From: Gimesia algae
GTDB taxonomy: Bacteria; Planctomycetota; Planctomycetia; Planctomycetales; Planctomycetaceae
Reading direction: 5' to 3'
Length of the DNA stretch: 64,000 nucleotides
NCBI RefSeq assembly: GCF_007746795.1
Contig: NZ_CP036343.1
Span: 3,900,369 to 3,964,368 of the forward strand
The position numbers and the translations under genes are program-made. The stretch's first letter is position 1. Every line of letters begins with the position of its first letter. This document shows, one piece after another, positions 17,811-27,976 of this stretch. The notes under the pieces were generated by a model that made no database searches, was not told the DNA's origin, and saw only the letters and a program-made list of their open reading frames with translations.

Positions 17811-18596
17811 TTACTGAGGTCTTGTCTGGCCTGATTCGTACTTCTTATAACTCAGTTCTACAATTCGTCCCATGATCAGCCTGACGCGCTGTGTTTGTGG
17901 AACGCGACCGGTTTCCGGAAAAATGGCATAGACCTGATAAACATGCTGAATGCCGGGAATCAAAGGCCGCTTTGTAACGAATTCCCAGATGTCATCGTTC
18001 TCAGGATCTCGATAGCCTATCATCTCATCCCGTTGGCGATTTAAAGCGACGACCCGAATATCGGTTGCGCCCGGGGCATACACATCCAGGCCCGCGTCGC
18101 GTGGATGACCTTCCGGACCATCGGCGGGCATCGTTCGAGTCGGACGCATATAGGCAGTGCCCATCGTCCCCGGGTAGTGCAGAATCCGAGGTCGCATTGG
18201 TGCCGCCTGTAATGGCATCGGTTGCAACCCTAACTGCGGCGACAGACCACCGGCTGGCATCCCATCAAAATCAGCAACATCACTTCCAGACTGGCACGAC
18301 TGGCAACCGCCGCGCGAATTGTTTCCCATACCATAGACGGCTCCCTGATAATAATGATCGACTATTGATCCACTGCCACAGGAACTTCCCCCGCAGCCCG
18401 AATTACATTTATGTTTATGCCCCAGCTTCCAGGGACTGCAGCACTTTCCGGAATGAAACAGTGACAGTCCGCCCCCTTTACAGTGGCCATGTCCGCATTT
18501 ATGTCCAGCTTCCAGCTGGCCTGGTATCGCCAGAGAAATCATTCCCAGAATCAATATTCCGGTCAGGCCTCCCCTGGCAGTAAATTTATTTATCAT
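17811..18596 (-). CDS. Secreted Cys/His-rich planctomycete protein
   Basis: A 261-residue protein with a signal peptide (LTGILILGMISLAIPGQLEA). Residues 31-110 are rich in Cys, His and Gly (HKCGHGHCKGGG, KCCSPWKLGHKHKCNSGCGG and CQSCQSG), suggesting metal binding or disulfide cross-linking. A Pro/Met-rich linker follows. The last 80 residues are a beta-rich domain (IRVVALNRQRDEMIGYRDPE ... VRLIMGRIVELSYKKYE) that vaguely recalls the planctomycete TIGR03000-type domain; I am not certain. The function is unknown. It starts with ATG at 18596. Confidence 0.65.
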   Translation of the reverse strand: MINKFTARGGLTGILILGMISLAIPGQLEAGHKCGHGHCKGGGLSLFHSGKCCSPWKLGHKHKCNSGCGGSSCGSGSIVDHYYQGAVYGMGNNSRGGCQSCQSGSDVADFDGMPAGGLSPQLGLQPMPLQAAPMRPRILHYPGTMGTAYMRPTRTMPADGPEGHPRDAGLDVYAPGATDIRVVALNRQRDEMIGYRDPENDDIWEFVTKRPLIPGIQHVYQVYAIFPETGRVPQTQRVRLIMGRIVELSYKKYESGQTRPQ

Positions 18597-19604
18597 ATTA
18601 ACCCATTGCTCCCTGTAAATAATGAGACCGAACTCTTGTTCTTTACATCACTGTGTGTCCAGTGTGTTTCTCATCAACAATATCTCGATAATCTAAAGCA
18701 CTCTTTTTTGTGTGAAACGAACCAGCTGATTCCCGCATAGAAAATTCAACCAGTCTGATAATGAAAGATTTCCTGTCTTCCTTATCATTCAACCGGACAA
18801 ACGCTGTTGCCCGGCTGTCAGCTTTGTGTATTTGCCAGAATGCTTTCTCGGGAAAGACACTCTTACTCAAAGCGTATCATGCCTCATTTCAGCGGTCGGA
18901 TAGAAATCAGAGAAACTCTGAGATTGCCGAATGGAGCTGAACGACTCGAAGCGTCCTGCCGAACCGGAAAGAAATCCACATCAGCCAGACTGAACAAGCA
19001 TGTCAAAATCTGGCGATTATTGATGGTAAAGCAATCCGTTTGAATGAATATTCACTACTTATAATGAATAATCCCGGTGCACCAGGTATTCCCCCAAACC
19101 CATTTATAGAAACTGGTTGTAACAACACGATGATCGCAGTCAAAGCGACGAGAACAGGTTGGATTACTCCGTTTCCTCCGTTGGGGGATAGCAATGGTGA
19201 GGGGAATGAGACAACATTGACATTTCAACTAATGAGAACTAAATTGCCATCACCAAAGTGTCGATGCCGACTGATGTATTTGTCACACAAGCCAATATAT
19301 CTGGACATCTGGTGTTCTGAATATCAAATTTGATCTCAGGCACATAAACTCAGTATAATGCTGGCGATCTGATTCAGGCTCGATAAGCGATTGCATTTTC
19401 TGCGCTTCTGAAATTTGCAAACGTTTTTGAAAGCCCGATTTTACAAGTAGTGTGAAACGTCTCTGTGAATGGATTCTGCACTAGACGATGTAAAGTGGTG
19501 TGCTGAAAGTCGGTAAACGTTCCTACCCAATTAACCAATCTCAGTGCCTCGACTTAATTAATACATCGAAGTTAAAACTTTTTTTGCAGAAGTGAGATTC
19601 AATA
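18597..19604. other. One-kilobase divergent intergenic region, possibly with gene remnants
   Basis: The longest non-coding stretch of the window, between a minus- and a plus-strand gene. A 97-codon frame at 19040-19333 begins plausibly (MNNPGAPGIPPNPFIETGCN) but loses protein-like character after about 19200. A different frame at about 19245-19318 reads IAITKVSMPTDVFVTQANIS, which looks like real protein. This suggests a decayed gene, but weakly. The promoter of the DUF1573 gene should lie near 19540-19600. No RNA gene is recognised. Confidence 0.35.
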
Positions 19605-20618
19605 ATGTTAAGTAAGAGCAGTTTCCGATTTGGTTTTTTGAGTGCCTGTCTGTTTATGTTAAGTACCTCGAGTTCATTCGGTCAGGAATGGGCTCAGAAG
19701 ATGTTCGACAAAGACAAGATTGACTTCGGGGTGATTGCCCGGGGGTCAGATGCTCAATACCGTCTGAAAATTAAAAATATTTACCCCAATCAAGTGCACA
19801 TTTCCAATGTCCGCACCACTTGTGGCTGTTCAGCCGCCGAACCTTCCAAGAACATTTTGGAAAGCGGTGAAGAAGGCTATATCCAGGTCAAAATGGATAC
19901 CGCACGTTTTCAACGACGTAAAGACTCCAATGTGATCATCACCATCGACGCCCCACAGTATGCAGAAATCAAGATTCCGATCACGGCATACATCAGAACA
20001 GACGTTGTCTTCACACCAGGTGCCGCCAACTTTGGTTCCGTCGAAGTTGGTAAAGGTGCAGAAACCACAGTCGCACTCGCTTATGCCGGTCGCGATGACT
20101 GGGCAATTACCGGGATTCAATCCAAAGACCCCTCCCTGACTGTCAAAGCAGTCGAAACGGCCCGCGGCGGTGGACGGGTTAACTATAATCTGATTCTCAC
20201 CCTGGCTCCCAATACACCCTTGGGACCAATTCGCGAACAGATCATGCTGAAAACCAACGATGTCAATTTCACCACAGTGCCTCTGCTGGTAGAAGCAAAA
20301 GTGGAATCAGATATCACGATCACACCCGAAATAGTTTCGCTGGGAATGATGGTTCCTGGTCAGGAAAAAACCGTAAACGTGGTACTGCGTGGTAAAAAAC
20401 CATTCGAGATCAATAAAATTGAATGCGAGTCAAACGACGAAGCATTCAAAATCCGGATGCCTAAAACAACCCAGCCGATTCATGTTTTACCACTGACAAT
20501 TGTTCCACCAAACAAACCCGGTGACTACTCAGAAGAATTCACCGTTACCATCGCTGGCCGGGGTGAACCGATCACCTTCAAAGCCTTCGGTAAGATTTCT
20601 GAAACGAAAACGAACTAG
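19605..20618 (+). CDS. Secreted DUF1573-domain protein
   Basis: A 337-residue exported protein (signal peptide ends near SSFGQEW). After it comes the DUF1573 pattern: IDFGVIARGSDAQYRLKIKN and VRTTCGCSAAEPSKNILESG, with the characteristic CGC at residues 73-75. Two further Ig/ASH-like beta domains begin at VVFTPGAANFGSVEVGKGAE and ITPEIVSLGMMVPGQEKTV. Such proteins are abundant in planctomycetes and Bacteroidetes, and their role is not established. It starts with ATG at 19605 after GAAGTGAG. A strong terminator follows, so it is a single-gene unit. Confidence 0.85.
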   Translation: MLSKSSFRFGFLSACLFMLSTSSSFGQEWAQKMFDKDKIDFGVIARGSDAQYRLKIKNIYPNQVHISNVRTTCGCSAAEPSKNILESGEEGYIQVKMDTARFQRRKDSNVIITIDAPQYAEIKIPITAYIRTDVVFTPGAANFGSVEVGKGAETTVALAYAGRDDWAITGIQSKDPSLTVKAVETARGGGRVNYNLILTLAPNTPLGPIREQIMLKTNDVNFTTVPLLVEAKVESDITITPEIVSLGMMVPGQEKTVNVVLRGKKPFEINKIECESNDEAFKIRMPKTTQPIHVLPLTIVPPNKPGDYSEEFTVTIAGRGEPITFKAFGKISETKTN

Positions 20619-20645
20619 TTTTTAACTGGTTCTTCATTGCGAGAA

Positions 20646-20675
20646 AAAGGGCGTTCTTCGGAGCGCCCTTTTTTT
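20646..20675. terminator. Bidirectional terminator with UUCG tetraloop
   Basis: AAAGGGCGTTC and GAGCGCCCTTT form an 11-bp stem (one G-U) closed by TTCG, followed by a T-run on the plus strand. The complement also ends in T residues, so it can stop both the DUF1573 gene and the convergent CbiX-like gene, whose stop codon overlaps its edge. Confidence 0.92.
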
Positions 20676-21078
20676 ATTGGCTACTCTCATCAACGGGTTC
20701 ATTCAATCGATCCAGAACAATCTCCAGCATCAAGGGATGCAAACCCAGATGCGCACAGAGCCGAAACCGGGTTTGGGGATATAACTGGCGGAATTCATTC
20801 CGAAATTCTTCCAGGTCGTTCTGAACATGTACTCCGGCTGAAAGAAAATAAGGTAACATTAACACTTCAGCCGCGCCTGCTTGCACGCACCTGGCTGCAC
20901 CTTCAGGAATTGCAGGCTCAGCCAGTTCAAGGTAAGCATATTCAACCACCATAAACTCACAGCGTTCGCGTAACATTGCCGCCAGTTTCACAAGATCCTG
21001 ATTTGCCTCGTCACGTCGACTGCCATGGGCAATCAATAGTACCGCCTTCGTTCTTGCATCAGACATGGATTCAACCAT
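20674..21078 (-). CDS. CbiX/SirB-like sirohydrochlorin chelatase family protein
   Basis: A 134-residue single-domain protein of the CbiX family. The start has VLLIAHGSRRDEANQDLVKLA, with the catalytic His in AHGSR. The second conserved part is EVLMLPYFLSAGVHVQNDL, which carries the other metal/porphyrin-site His. Family members insert Co2+ or Fe2+ into sirohydrochlorin for cobalamin or sirohaem. No other tetrapyrrole gene is nearby, so the metal is unassigned. ATG at 21078 is used, but the ATG four codons on is equally possible; neither has a clear ribosome-binding site. Confidence 0.8.
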   Translation of the reverse strand: MVESMSDARTKAVLLIAHGSRRDEANQDLVKLAAMLRERCEFMVVEYAYLELAEPAIPEGAARCVQAGAAEVLMLPYFLSAGVHVQNDLEEFRNEFRQLYPQTRFRLCAHLGLHPLMLEIVLDRLNEPVDESSQ

Positions 21079-21231
21079 AATAGAAAGAAATAAACTTTAG
21101 TTAACGGAAATGTCCTTCAGATTATAGACGTTTGCTGCACCTCAGACACTGTACAAGTAACTCTTGGTTCTCATACACAAAACTTCTCGAATCAGCGGCC
21201 ACTGGTTCACTCCCCATATCGAGCAACTATC

Positions 21232-22983
21232 TTGAACACTCACGAACATGAATCCGCTCCGGACAGACTTGGCGAATATTTGATCGAAAAAAAAATTGGC
21301 GCTGGTGGAATGGGTTCGGTATATCTGGCCACGAACATTCACAACGATCAACACGTCGCCATTAAAATTCTCCCCAGCGCACTGGCACGGGAGCCGGGAT
21401 TTGTTGAACGATTTCATCGTGAAATTGAAGCACTGAAGAAGATGCATAATCCGTATGTCATTGAGTTCTATGACAGCGGAGTGGAAAACGACATTTACTA
21501 TTATGTCATGGAATATGTCGATGGCGAAACATTAACCAAACGACTCCGACGTGAAAAACGCATCGACTGGAAAACAGTCGTCAACATCTCTATCCAGATC
21601 TGTTCCGCACTCAAAGCTTCACATGACGCCGGCATCATTCATCGGGACCTGAAGCCTTCCAACCTGATTCTGAAAGACGATAACACTGTCAAACTGGCTG
21701 ACTTTGGTGTCGCTCAATTATTCGCCACGGAAAAGCTGACCGTAACCGGGGGAATTATCGGCACGGCAGAGTATATGTCACCAGAACAGGCAGAAGGCAA
21801 ACGTGTTACCCGGCAAAGTGATTTGTATTCCCTGGGCGCGGTGATGTATGTCATGCTCACCGGCAGACCTCCCTTCAGTGGTAAAACGATGCTGGCCATT
21901 ATTCAAAAACAGAAGTACGGCCAGTTTGATCGGCCCGGCAGATACGTTGATGATCTCCCCATCTGGCTTGAAGAGATTGTCTGCCAGCTACTTGAAAAGG
22001 AGCCCCAGAAACGATTTCCGGATGCCTATGTTCTTTCCCGCCGCCTGCAGGAAGTGATCAATAAATATGAGATGTCGACTTCGGATAATACTTATGCACT
22101 TTCAGGAAGCGATGATCCTTCTGTGACTCCGACCCTCGTACAATCTGCTTCAGAACCAGAAGCGGGAGCAGGTACGTTGATGCAGGGGCTGATGCGGGCG
22201 CAGTTAGAATCAGAGAGTACCGGCTCAAAACTGAGCCAGATCTTCGACAATACTTATTTCCTGCTGGGTATGCTGGCTGTCCTGATCGCCGGGGGCTACT
22301 TCTGGTTTCAGGAACGAGAGCTTACTCCTCAGGAAATGTTTTCACAGGGTAAGCAAATTTTGCAGCAGCCCGAAAACCCGGAATGGTATACGGCACGTGA
22401 CAAATTTCTGTTACCTTTACTGGAATCAGATCCAGAGCAATGGGAAGAAGTTGTCCAACCACTTATGGAACGAATTAAAGTATATGAAATCCGCTCCAGG
22501 GCAGGCATGACAGCGAAACGCAGATCACGTACCGGCCCACTAAATGAAACCCAAAGGTTTATGCTGCTGGCACAACACTACCTGGAAACAGGCAATCTGA
22601 CACAGGCAGAAATCATACTCTCTGCTCTGGTTGATATACTCAAAGAGAATTCAGAGAACGCCGATAATACCAAACAGAACGAAATGCAGGATCTTGCCCA
22701 GCAGATGTTGAATGAACTGCAAAATGACTCTTCGCGCACCGCGGAACGATTCATTATGCTCACACAATCCATGGCAAATGCAGATGCACTCGTCAACGAA
22801 AATAAATTCGATGAAGCTGCTCGAGTCTGGAAAGCACTGATCATACTCTACGAACAGGACCAGGCACAGGTAGCTAAAGATATGGTCCAGAAAGCCAGAC
22901 AAAAACTTGAGACTCTGCCCGCACTGAAACAGGCAGCACAAACGAAATCAGACTCTCAGAAAGAGAACACTAATAATGACTGA
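21232..22983 (+). CDS. Membrane-anchored Ser/Thr protein kinase
   Basis: A 583-residue Hanks-type kinase. The glycine loop is [12 protein letters not shown] (residues 22-33) and the ATP-binding lysine is K45 in VAIKIL. The catalytic loop is HRDLKPSN with D139, DFG is in LADFGVAQL, and SPEQAEG is the activation-segment end. The first in-frame start is TTG at 21232; the ATG at 21248 is out of frame. A single membrane segment (about residues 340-358, [16 protein letters not shown]) separates the cytosolic kinase from an outside TPR-like helical domain. The 3' end overlaps apt by 8 bp, so the two are probably translationally coupled. The substrate is unknown. Confidence 0.9.
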   Translation: MNTHEHESAPDRLGEYLIEKKIGAGGMGSVYLATNIHNDQHVAIKILPSALAREPGFVERFHREIEALKKMHNPYVIEFYDSGVENDIYYYVMEYVDGETLTKRLRREKRIDWKTVVNISIQICSALKASHDAGIIHRDLKPSNLILKDDNTVKLADFGVAQLFATEKLTVTGGIIGTAEYMSPEQAEGKRVTRQSDLYSLGAVMYVMLTGRPPFSGKTMLAIIQKQKYGQFDRPGRYVDDLPIWLEEIVCQLLEKEPQKRFPDAYVLSRRLQEVINKYEMSTSDNTYALSGSDDPSVTPTLVQSASEPEAGAGTLMQGLMRAQLESESTGSKLSQIFDNTYFLLGMLAVLIAGGYFWFQERELTPQEMFSQGKQILQQPENPEWYTARDKFLLPLLESDPEQWEEVVQPLMERIKVYEIRSRAGMTAKRRSRTGPLNETQRFMLLAQHYLETGNLTQAEIILSALVDILKENSENADNTKQNEMQDLAQQMLNELQNDSSRTAERFIMLTQSMANADALVNENKFDEAARVWKALIILYEQDQAQVAKDMVQKARQKLETLPALKQAAQTKSDSQKENTNND

Positions 22984-23509
22984 AGAACTCGACTTGAAGA
23001 AATATATTCGTGAAATTCCGGACTTTCCCAAACCGGGAATTTTGTTTCGAGATATCACACCTCTGCTCGCTGAACCCAAAGCATTTCAGGAAGTCACTGA
23101 TCGCCTGACTGCATACTATCGTGAGAAACAGATCACGGCGGTCCTCGCCGCCGAAGCACGGGGTTTTATTTTCGCAGCGCCCCTGGCACTTGCGTTAGGC
23201 GCCCGCTTCATCCCCATTCGGAAGCCGGGAAAACTCCCCTTTGAAACAAAGGCCTTTCATTACGAACTGGAATATGGTTCCGACTCTCTCGAGATGCATA
23301 CCGATTCCATTCACTCTGATGACCGTGTGTTAATTGTGGATGACCTGCTGGCAACCGGGGGAACCATCGCCGCTTGTATTGAGCTGGCAAAACACTCACA
23401 GGCAGAAGTCGTCAGTTGTGCCTTTCTGATCGAACTCGCATTCCTCAACGGACGGGAAAAAATGAATGGCTGTGATGTCTACTCACTCATTCATTATGAC
23501 GCAGAATAG
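22976..23509 (+). CDS. apt: Adenine phosphoribosyltransferase
   Basis: Apt converts adenine and PRPP to AMP in purine salvage in the cytosol. The 177-residue length is typical. It starts [20 protein letters not shown] with ITPLL, has [19 protein letters not shown], the flexible loop [10 protein letters not shown], and the PRPP-binding motif [13 protein letters not shown] near residues 117-130. The ATG at 22976 lies inside the end of the kinase gene (8-bp overlap). A methyltransferase gene converges with a 1-bp gap after the stop codon, leaving no room for a separate terminator. Confidence 0.95.
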   Translation: MTEELDLKKYIREIPDFPKPGILFRDITPLLAEPKAFQEVTDRLTAYYREKQITAVLAAEARGFIFAAPLALALGARFIPIRKPGKLPFETKAFHYELEYGSDSLEMHTDSIHSDDRVLIVDDLLATGGTIAACIELAKHSQAEVVSCAFLIELAFLNGREKMNGCDVYSLIHYDAE

Positions 23510-23510
23510 A

Positions 23511-24308
23511 TCAGGGAACCCAGATCGCAGCCGGCGATTCAACCGATACCTGCTGTGCGATACGCCGTGCTTTGATGCGAACATAAGGCGCGACAAACCG
23601 ACCTCGATGACGAAAATGCCCCACTGGTGCGCTGGGATCTGCACGTACCGGCTCGCGCAGGTCTTCGATCACGAAACCCTGACGGCACAGCCCACCTACC
23701 AGTTGATCCCAGCGGTGCAGGTATTCGGTTGCGCCGTCCTCCCGATAGGACCGGTCATCTGTTTTAGGCAGCGCGCCCTGCTGATAATACTCCAGACCGA
23801 CCACATATTCATTCTGTTGATCTCGGCTGGTGATCTGTAGACTCGTCGGGGTTTTATGCTGGCTGATATAGAGTCCCCCCGGACGAAGCACGCGTGCCAC
23901 TTCCCGGTAAACGGCTTCAACTTCAGGAACATAACAACTGCTCACAGGCTGATGTACAATATCAAATTGCGCATCCCGCAACTCAGACAGATCATCCATC
24001 GAGGTTTCAACGATTTTTACCTGCAAACCTCGTCTGCGGGCTTCCTGTTCATCCAACTGCAACATTTTGTTACTGAGATCGACGACCGTTACCTGCGCAC
24101 CCGCTGATGCATAGAGTATGGACTGCCAGCCTCCTCCGGAAGCCAGACAGAGCACATGCTTGCCAGTGACCGATTCAGGCAGCCAGCCACGTGAATCTAA
24201 CGTCTGTAAAGGAGAGCGACATTCTTCATCGGTCGCGACCTTGGTAAACTGGCTGCGAACCTCCGCGAGTCGATTCCAGGCGGCACGGTTATGGGACAGG
24301 TGGGACAT
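23511..24308 (-). CDS. Class I SAM-dependent methyltransferase
   Basis: A 265-residue cytosolic protein. The SAM-binding motif I is HVLCLASGGGWQSILYASAG, followed by the acidic VTVVDLSNKML. Later motifs are DIVHQPVSSCYVPEVEAVYR and VLRPGGLYISQHK, the usual post-motif strand. The substrate cannot be told. Start and end are tight against neighbours: the stop lies 1 bp from the convergent apt stop, and the start about 29 bp from the stop of the upstream gene of unknown function. Confidence 0.85.
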   Translation of the reverse strand: MSHLSHNRAAWNRLAEVRSQFTKVATDEECRSPLQTLDSRGWLPESVTGKHVLCLASGGGWQSILYASAGAQVTVVDLSNKMLQLDEQEARRRGLQVKIVETSMDDLSELRDAQFDIVHQPVSSCYVPEVEAVYREVARVLRPGGLYISQHKTPTSLQITSRDQQNEYVVGLEYYQQGALPKTDDRSYREDGATEYLHRWDQLVGGLCRQGFVIEDLREPVRADPSAPVGHFRHRGRFVAPYVRIKARRIAQQVSVESPAAIWVP

Positions 24309-24337
24309 GCGGAAGTCTCGATTTCAAATCGGAACAA

Positions 24338-25519
24338 TCAGGATTCCTGAGTCTGCGATTGAGCTTGCGCATCCAGTAACGCGCCGGCAAAAGTGACCAG
24401 ATCACCTTTGCCACGTGCCACTCGCAGCAACACATCCAAATGGTCTGTTTTGAGACACAGATCGGTGAAGGAAAAAGTATTCGGATCTTCAAATTGACTG
24501 AGATACTTCTCCGCCAGTTCGATGGCCCGGTCATCCTGCCCCACGCGCGTCAGCAGATCAATCAACGCGTAAGCGATCATCTGCTTGTCGTCTTCATCCG
24601 GTTCCTGATCCAGTTTACTTTCGAAATAGGCAACCCCCATTTTCTGATCATTCTCATCACCCACCAGGGCTTTGAAAAAGTGCATATGTGCCGGATAAAA
24701 ATCCTCAAATGGAGTCTCTCCCGGATACTGAAACTGGCTGTCTAACCGTGAACCGTATTCACATAATTCAATGACTTTTGACAAGTGGGGGTCATCGTCA
24801 GGCAGAAGGCGGGCAAAGCGTACTACTGAATTTAAATGCGAAACATCGATATGATAGCTGCCGGATTCAAACATCCAGTCTCTACCAGCCATCAGCTCCC
24901 GCAGATTGTCTGTGGGCGGAGCCATGGGTACCTTCTGTTGAACCTGGTACTGCAAAGACTGCACGAGATCTGCATATAACTGGTCGACCAGCAGGCAGGC
25001 AACCTGCTGCCGCTCTTCTGGTTTCAGTTGAGCATTCATCTGGTCAAACACGGTAATCGTGTTACAGATGCCGTTGACCTGCAACATGATCTCAAATCCT
25101 TTTTCCGGATTAGCACCCTCATAAACACAAACCTGGATCAGTTCTTCCACTTTATCTTCGTGTACGGTGCGCGGATTGATTTTCTTTAACGCTTCAGCAA
25201 CCGGTTCGGGTTCCTGAATGGTCTGGAAGTAGAGCCAGGCATCAGAATATTTTTTGTCTGCCAGGAATAAATTACCAACTTGACGGGCAGCATCGATGTA
25301 AGCTTCTTCGAATTCTTTCTTTTGACCTTCCGCCACATTATCAAAACTGGTTGGCTGCAGCAGGCTGGTACCAAGCGCCAGTTTTTTCTGCATCAACAGG
25401 GCATCAAACAGACGATGATAATTTTTCTGCGTCGTCAGAGTTTCCACCAATCGATCCAAAACTGCTTTCGGTGACTGCTGCTGTAATTCTTCCAAAGCTG
25501 CAAAGGCGTCTGCTGACAT
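24338..25519 (-). CDS. Conserved-looking helical protein of unknown function
   Basis: I do not recognise this 393-residue protein. It has no signal peptide or membrane segment. It is predicted to be almost all helical, with TPR-like hairpins (AARQVGNLFLADKKYSDAWL, YALIDLLTRVGQDDRAIELA) and an acidic composition. The repeats suggest a scaffold for protein binding. It starts with ATG at 25519 after AAGAGAA and precedes the methyltransferase on the same strand, possibly as an operon. Confidence 0.6.
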   Translation of the reverse strand: MSADAFAALEELQQQSPKAVLDRLVETLTTQKNYHRLFDALLMQKKLALGTSLLQPTSFDNVAEGQKKEFEEAYIDAARQVGNLFLADKKYSDAWLYFQTIQEPEPVAEALKKINPRTVHEDKVEELIQVCVYEGANPEKGFEIMLQVNGICNTITVFDQMNAQLKPEERQQVACLLVDQLYADLVQSLQYQVQQKVPMAPPTDNLRELMAGRDWMFESGSYHIDVSHLNSVVRFARLLPDDDPHLSKVIELCEYGSRLDSQFQYPGETPFEDFYPAHMHFFKALVGDENDQKMGVAYFESKLDQEPDEDDKQMIAYALIDLLTRVGQDDRAIELAEKYLSQFEDPNTFSFTDLCLKTDHLDVLLRVARGKGDLVTFAGALLDAQAQSQTQES

Positions 25520-25901
25520 GATTATTCTCTTGTCCTTGATCGTTTCAGATTAATGATAGACGATTCTTCTATTGAAATTACTGAGAGATCTGTCCGGCTT
25601 AATGGTTTTGATCACTCTCCAGTAACCAGTAACAGACCGTTACCCAGCCCGATAACATGATCACACTAACATGGACGGAATTCAATCCACTTATGGTTAG
25701 TTCAGTATTTGACAGTCTGGCTTATGACTCACGAGATTGACTGTATCCAAACAGGCTGATTCTCAGTCTTCCCGGGTCAGTAAACAGTAAGTCGACCCAA
25801 GTGTGCATTTCAATTTTTCAGAACTCTTATTGTAAGAATTCCGGGCCTCGTTGAGTACCCTGCCACTTCAGAAAGGGAGGAATCGCGCGGTTTCGCTGGC
25901 A
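25520..25901. other. Intergenic region
   Basis: About 380 bp between two minus-strand genes. It presumably holds the promoter of the helical-protein gene. I see no hairpin or coding sequence in it. Confidence 0.4.
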
Positions 25902-27794
25902 TTACTCTACAAACAGCAGAGGATTCAATTCACCATTCGTGTCAAAGCGTCCGATGACAGATTCGTAGCTGGTATGATGCCCGAGTACCGCTCGCGCATG
26001 TTCCGCTTTTTTCAGACTGCGATAGACCAGCAACTGATGTGCCCCGATACGTAACCGATGTCCGGCTGCTTCATCCCGCGAAGAAATTTTTCCTGATTCA
26101 CTCACGGTCAGTCGAGACCAGTCTGCCGCCTTGCGCTTCAAATCGGGCTCCCAGTCTATGATCAAGGGAACGTATAGCGCCGTTGCTTCGGAAACCTGTT
26201 GCTGTAATATTAATTGATGCTGTTCATTAAAGGTCAGGCTGCCTGGCTGGAAGAAGTCCCGCTCCTGAGGCAATCCAATCGGAAAGATTCGTGCCGTCAG
26301 CCCTTTGCTTTTGAGTGTCAATTCATGCGTTTCACTGTCTACCATCCCCGTCACTTCTGCGGCAACGGGCAGGATCGAACGATACTCAATGCTGGCAGCT
26401 TCTGTCCCTGTCACAATATCGGAGAGAAATGCAAAGTGCTGGTTGCGGGGAAGTAACAACTGACGTTCAAGCCGAAAACCGGAATCCAGGTCCATCTGCA
26501 GTTCAAGGTAATCCGCATCTTCATCCGTGTTCCAGCAGACACAGCACCATTCGCCGTCACCCGTCACGATTTCTCCGTTGACGGTCAGTGAAAAATCCCA
26601 GGCTCCCTGAAACAGTAATTTACCCATCGCAGTCAGACTGACGACAGGGATTTCAGCGTTCCAGCTGACAACCAGCAGATTGGAAGTATCAGACCAGTAA
26701 TTTCGCATCAATGCGTAGGCAGCCCAATCTGACTGAGTTGAAACACATTCCTCCGACTGGATAAAGAATCCAGATCGTTTTTTGACTGTTTGCAGTGACT
26801 TTAAATATAAACGCTCTGCACTTCTGGACTGCAGTCCTGCGATCTGGGCAGCAGCAGACAATAACTCAAGATGTGAAACAGTATGTGTCGGACAAAGTGC
26901 GATCTGACCACTGGCATCGCAGGCCGCAATGATCTTCTCAACGGACAACTGGAAACGATCCAGGGCTTCTCCATCCCATAGATTTTTACCCCAGATCTGG
27001 CCCGCGCAGGTCGCCCGTGTTAAGGTCATCAACCAGTAATCAAGCCGGGCGAAGAAGTCTGCGTGAGGGGTTCCATCATTATCAGTCCGATCGAAAAAAC
27101 TGTCTCGTAAATTCTGTTGACCCAGTTGACGAAAATTCTTTACCCCGGAAATATCCGAGAACAATAAACCGGCACGCCAGGGAACTTCTCCCGATATCAG
27201 AGCAACCTGATCTTCGGGTAGCTCCGAAAAATCTGTTTCTTCCAGTTTGAAACAAAGCGTCATGGCAGAATACAGGCAGGTCCTCCAGACACTGATGAGA
27301 GCAGCGGGTGCTAATCGATATCCAAGATTCTCCAGTAATTCGATTAATAGTAACAATTCAAAAGGCTGTAATGGATCAGCGGCAGAAATCTGATCAACCC
27401 AACCTACCAGCAGGCGACTGATTTCATCCCAGCTCAGTTCAGGAGCTTTTTTCCGTTGAGAGGCTTTGGAACTTTTTTTGAGTTGAACCGGTAGCTTTCT
27501 GGCTGATCGAATCAGGTTGATCAAATCTGAAGTGCGACAGGTTTCGTCTACTGAATCATCAGTCCAGAGCGTAGACCACTGCATTTCAGCAGCCAGTTTT
27601 CCTGATCGCTTCAGTTTGGCAATGGATTTCAAATTCGCAGACAACCCTTTACAGAATCGACCCAGATCTCCAGACTGAGCACCTTTCATCAGATCGCCCG
27701 TCGGCTTCGATTTCCATTGAATGGACTGCAAAAATTCTTCGTCAGAAACAGTAAACAGCTGCTGTGGCACTGCTTGACCAAATTCGATTGACAT
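25902..27794 (-). CDS. Large protein of unknown function, possibly heparinase-II/III-like C-terminal fold
   Basis: A 630-residue protein without a signal peptide. ATG at 27794 is chosen because GGAAAA lies about seven bases upstream. The first 350 residues are helical, reminiscent of an alpha-toroid (LFSDISGVKNFRQLGQQNLR and LTRATCAGQIWGKNLWDGEA). The last 250 are beta-rich (FSLTVNGEIVTGDGEWCCVC, LQMDLDSGFRLERQLLLPR). That order, toroid then beta-sandwich, recalls heparinase II/III-type polysaccharide lyases, but I find no clear catalytic motif and treat the resemblance as a guess. Neighbours give no hint. Confidence 0.5.
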   Translation of the reverse strand: MSIEFGQAVPQQLFTVSDEEFLQSIQWKSKPTGDLMKGAQSGDLGRFCKGLSANLKSIAKLKRSGKLAAEMQWSTLWTDDSVDETCRTSDLINLIRSARKLPVQLKKSSKASQRKKAPELSWDEISRLLVGWVDQISAADPLQPFELLLLIELLENLGYRLAPAALISVWRTCLYSAMTLCFKLEETDFSELPEDQVALISGEVPWRAGLLFSDISGVKNFRQLGQQNLRDSFFDRTDNDGTPHADFFARLDYWLMTLTRATCAGQIWGKNLWDGEALDRFQLSVEKIIAACDASGQIALCPTHTVSHLELLSAAAQIAGLQSRSAERLYLKSLQTVKKRSGFFIQSEECVSTQSDWAAYALMRNYWSDTSNLLVVSWNAEIPVVSLTAMGKLLFQGAWDFSLTVNGEIVTGDGEWCCVCWNTDEDADYLELQMDLDSGFRLERQLLLPRNQHFAFLSDIVTGTEAASIEYRSILPVAAEVTGMVDSETHELTLKSKGLTARIFPIGLPQERDFFQPGSLTFNEQHQLILQQQVSEATALYVPLIIDWEPDLKRKAADWSRLTVSESGKISSRDEAAGHRLRIGAHQLLVYRSLKKAEHARAVLGHHTSYESVIGRFDTNGELNPLLFVE

Positions 27795-27902
27795 TGTTTT
27801 TTCCATTTGATGGTTCCCCAACAACAACTGAGAATTTCACACCCACGACAGTTGAGATTCAGGTCAGGCTCGCGCTACGCCGAATTGAGATGAAACAAGA
27901 AC

Positions 27903-27917
27903 AGGGGTCTGGCCCCT
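27903..27917. repeat. Short palindromic GGGG/CCCC element
   Basis: AGGGG TCTGG CCCCT in the 182-bp gap between two minus-strand genes. It is G/C-rich in an otherwise AT-leaning spacer and has the look of a REP-type dispersed palindrome, though only one copy was noticed here. Confidence 0.35.
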
Positions 27918-27976
27918 TGATCATTACACAAAATGCGCCGACTGGTGATAATAGGGTAACGGTATTTCCGCCGAAA

